Positions 7,187 through 8,559 of a stretch of DNA of 8,559 nucleotides are shown piece by piece. Numbering within the stretch: position 1 is the first letter of the stretch; every line of letters begins with the position of its first letter. The stretch is from Anaerolineaceae bacterium (GTDB lineage: Bacteria; Chloroflexota; Anaerolineae; JAAYZQ01). The stretch is taken from NCBI GenBank assembly GCA_012514775.1, contig JAAYZQ010000109.1, positions 1 through 8,559 on the forward strand, given 5' to 3'. Both the position numbers and the translations under genes were made by a program. The notes beneath the pieces were generated by a model. The model was not told where the DNA came from and made no database searches. It was given only the letters and a program-made list of their open reading frames with translations.

Positions 7187-8281
7187 ATGAGCTCACGGCA
7201 AAATACCCGCGGCGGCATCCTGGCGCGCCTTGAACCCCTGTTCAGCGGCCTTCTCGTCGCCTTGCTGGTGGCCCTTACCCTGGGGGTCGCCTTTGCCATG
7301 GGCGGCACCGAGCAGGCCCTGGTCGCCCGCGCCAACCCGACGGCTGCTCCGACCCTTGGCCCCACGGCCACCTTTGTCGCCGCGGCGCCCACGCAGGCCC
7401 CGCCGCCGACGGCCACGCCCAGCGCGTCGCCCGGCCCTTTGCCGTCGCCTTCGGACACCACGGCGCCCACCGACGCCCCAACGCCGCGGCCCTCGCCGTC
7501 GCGGGCTGCCGGGTGCGTGCCGCCCGCCAACTGGCAGCTCTACACGGTGCGCGCGGGCGAGAGCTTGCAGGCCCTGGCCTGGCGTTACTGGACCACCGAT
7601 TACAGCATATTGCAGGCCAACTGCCTGACCAGCAGGACGCTGCGCCCCGGGCAGCGCATCTATGTGCCCGACGTTTCCCCGCGCCAGGCCTGCGGCCGGC
7701 CCCAGGGTTGGGTGGCCTACACCGTGCAGCGGAACGACACCCTCTCCAGCCTGGCGGCTCGCCTGGGGGTCAGTATCAGCGCCCTGAAGAGCGCCAACTG
7801 CCTGGTGGGCGATACCATCTATGCCGGGGCGACGCTGTGGGTGCCGCGGCCCCTGTCCACGGCCACGCGGCGCCCGGCGCCGAGCGCCACCCGCAGCCCG
7901 ACCCCCACCGGCTCGCCGACACCCACGCCGGAAGAGACCGAGACGACCCCGCCGCCCGAGAGCGCCACGCCGGAAGAGACCGAGACGACCCCGCCGCCCG
8001 AGACGCCGGCCACCGAGGAGCCCACGGAGACGAGCGAGCCGGGCGATACCCCGGTGCCGCCCGAGACCGAGGTCCCGGTCGAGCCCTCGGACACGCCCGA
8101 GCCCTCGGACACGCCCGAGCCCTCAGACACGGTCGAGCCATCGGACACGCCCCGGCCGACGGACACCCCCAAGCCGTCGGCGACGCCCAAGCCCCCGGAT
8201 ACGCCCGCCCCTCCGCCCGACACGCCGGCGCCGCCGCCTGACACGCCTGAGCCGGAGCCGACCGAGCCCGAAGAGGGTTGA
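7187..8281 (+). CDS. Membrane-anchored or secreted protein with two LysM modules and a Pro/Thr/Ser/Glu-rich tail
   Basis: The 364-residue product has a short basic N-terminus and one hydrophobic segment (about 18-38), either a signal anchor or a signal peptide; AFA at 35-37 is a possible signal-peptidase site. A Thr/Pro/Ala-rich linker (about 48-108) leads to two LysM modules. The first (about 118-163) shows YTVRAGESLQALA, NC and LRPGQRIYVP; the second (about 177-220) shows YTVQRNDTLSSLA, NC and WVP. LysM domains bind peptidoglycan or chitin-like GlcNAc chains. Each module has a Cys before it and one in its NC motif, both pairs 36 residues apart (C110/C146 and C169/C205). The tail (222-364) is low-complexity, with internal repeats, and probably spans the envelope. 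No catalytic domain is visible. ATG 7187 follows the kinase stop by 1 nt with only a weak, distant GAGG (7168-7171), so translation is probably coupled to the kinase. Confidence 0.88.
   Translation: MSSRQNTRGGILARLEPLFSGLLVALLVALTLGVAFAMGGTEQALVARANPTAAPTLGPTATFVAAAPTQAPPPTATPSASPGPLPSPSDTTAPTDAPTPRPSPSRAAGCVPPANWQLYTVRAGESLQALAWRYWTTDYSILQANCLTSRTLRPGQRIYVPDVSPRQACGRPQGWVAYTVQRNDTLSSLAARLGVSISALKSANCLVGDTIYAGATLWVPRPLSTATRRPAPSATRSPTPTGSPTPTPEETETTPPPESATPEETETTPPPETPATEEPTETSEPGDTPVPPETEVPVEPSDTPEPSDTPEPSDTVEPSDTPRPTDTPKPSATPKPPDTPAPPPDTPAPPPDTPEPEPTEPEEG
7923..8003 (+). repeat. 42-nt tandem repeat in the LysM protein tail
   Basis: Bases 7923-7961 and 7965-8003 are identical over 39 nt with a 42-nt period, so the gene encodes TPEETETTPPPE twice. 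Perfect identity at the DNA level, including third bases, points to recent duplication by slippage and possible length variation between strains. Confidence 0.9.
8081..8248 (+). repeat. 18-nt and 21-nt tandem repeats in the LysM protein tail
   Basis: Seven 18-nt units run from 8081 to 8206. The first two (8081-8098, 8099-8116) are identical and encode EPSDTP; later units drift to EPSDTV, RPTDTP, KPSATP and KPPDTP. Two 21-nt units encoding APPPDTP follow (8207-8227, 8228-8248). The gradient from identical to diverged copies fits growth by replication slippage. The encoded chain is extended, proline-rich and acidic, as in cell-wall-spanning linkers. Confidence 0.88.
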
Positions 8282-8292
8282 GATTCGGGGAT

Positions 8293-8335
8293 TGGCGGGC
8301 TGCCCCGGGAGCAGTCCCGGCGCGCCTTGTATTTT
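8293..8335 (+). terminator. Possible terminator of the kinase-LysM operon
   Basis: CCGGGA (8305-8310) pairs with TCCCGG (8315-8320) around the loop GCAG, and outer GGC/GCC bases can add weaker pairing. TTGTATTTT follows at 8327-8335. The stem is sound but the T-run is interrupted and displaced, and part of it also serves as a candidate -35 box, so this is tentative. Confidence 0.4.
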
Positions 8336-8355
8336 CCACCGAGTTGCGTTACAAT
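8327..8355 (+). promoter_or_regulatory. Candidate sigma70-type promoter for the last gene
   Basis: TTGTAT (8327-8332), a 17-nt spacer and TACAAT (8350-8355; 5 of 6 to consensus) lie about 55 nt before the start at 8410. The -35 half is only a 3 of 6 match, but spacing and position fit a separate transcript for the downstream gene. Confidence 0.55.
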
Positions 8356-8409
8356 AGCGGTTGGGGGAGACAGGGACTGAAACTGCAATCCGACCCAGCC
8401 GGGGTGTCG

Positions 8410-8559
8410 ATGAGTCTATTTGATTGGCTGCTGGTAGGCCACTTGGCCGGCGACTTTTTATTGCAAACGGATGGCATGGCCGGGCACAAGGCGCGCGAGT
8501 GGCGGTGGATGTTCACGCACGTTGGCGTGTACATGGTGCCCGTCACCCTGGCGACCCTC
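8410..8559 (+). CDS. Small membrane protein resembling the DUF3307 family, 5' end only
   Basis: Fifty codons are present before the window ends, with no stop. The N-terminus shows a hydrophobic stretch with H11, D15 and Q19 in the pattern H-x3-D-FLLQ, followed by a polar KAREWRW segment and another hydrophobic run beginning FTHVGVY. The H...DFLLQ start is what I recall for DUF3307 proteins, which are small multi-spanning membrane proteins of unknown function. ATG 8410 is preferred; GGGG lies at 8401-8404, and an in-frame GTG at 8404 is a less likely start. A candidate promoter lies about 55 nt upstream, so this gene probably begins its own transcript. With only 50 residues visible the family call is moderate. 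Confidence 0.65.
   Translation, partial: MSLFDWLLVGHLAGDFLLQTDGMAGHKAREWRWMFTHVGVYMVPVTLATL

Noticed and set aside
6214..7530. Minus-strand open frame of 438 codons across the kinase-LysM junction
   Set aside because: It crosses the boundary of two real genes, lacks a recognised ribosome site or motif, and is a GC-driven shadow.
7923..8248. CRISPR-like direct repeats
   Set aside because: Units are contiguous and in frame, with no unique spacers; they encode a low-complexity protein tail.

Overview
The window is GC-rich bacterial chromosome, most likely from a member of the Chloroflexota (Anaerolineae-like). This placement is inferred from three things: a four-cysteine S4 protein and the ribosomal gene order; a sensor kinase of the seven-membrane-segment/GAF/PAS kind with an altered H-box; and a LysM protein with Pro/Thr-rich linkers and a Cys-paired LysM module. 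No 16S rRNA or other decisive marker is present, so the phylum is a judgement and not a proof.

Bases 1-4237 are the end of the large ribosomal protein/alpha operon, all on the plus strand: rpsK (3' end only), rpsD, rpoA, rplQ, truA, rplM and rpsI. The genes are closely spaced (truA and rplM overlap by 4 nt). The exceptions are two gaps of about 90 and 130 nt on either side of rpoA. Each gap carries a GC-rich hairpin built on the same core and the same loop. rpoA appears to start with TTG, and L17 carries an extra block of roughly 50 residues in its middle. The operon ends at a strong intrinsic terminator at about 4337-4368.

Bases 4238-4497 separate the ribosomal operon from an unrelated unit. 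They hold that terminator and then a near-consensus extended -10 promoter (TTGCCA, 17 nt, TGGTATAAT). The promoter drives a two-gene operon. The first gene encodes an 895-residue membrane sensor kinase homologue in which the phosphoacceptor histidine of the H-box is replaced by glutamate, while the ATP-binding motifs and the phosphatase-type ExxT motif are kept. One nucleotide after its stop, the second gene encodes a membrane-anchored or secreted protein with two LysM modules and a long repetitive Pro/Thr/Ser/Glu tail. Co-transcription suggests a cell-envelope-related signalling pair, but this is inference.

A short gap with a possible terminator and a second promoter (TTGTAT, 17 nt, TACAAT) follows. 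The window then ends inside the first 50 codons of a small membrane protein that resembles the DUF3307 family. No mobile elements, CRISPR arrays, tRNAs or rRNAs were seen. The most unusual items are the pseudo-H-box kinase, the L17 insertion, the matched hairpins around rpoA, and the symmetric Cys-paired LysM modules.
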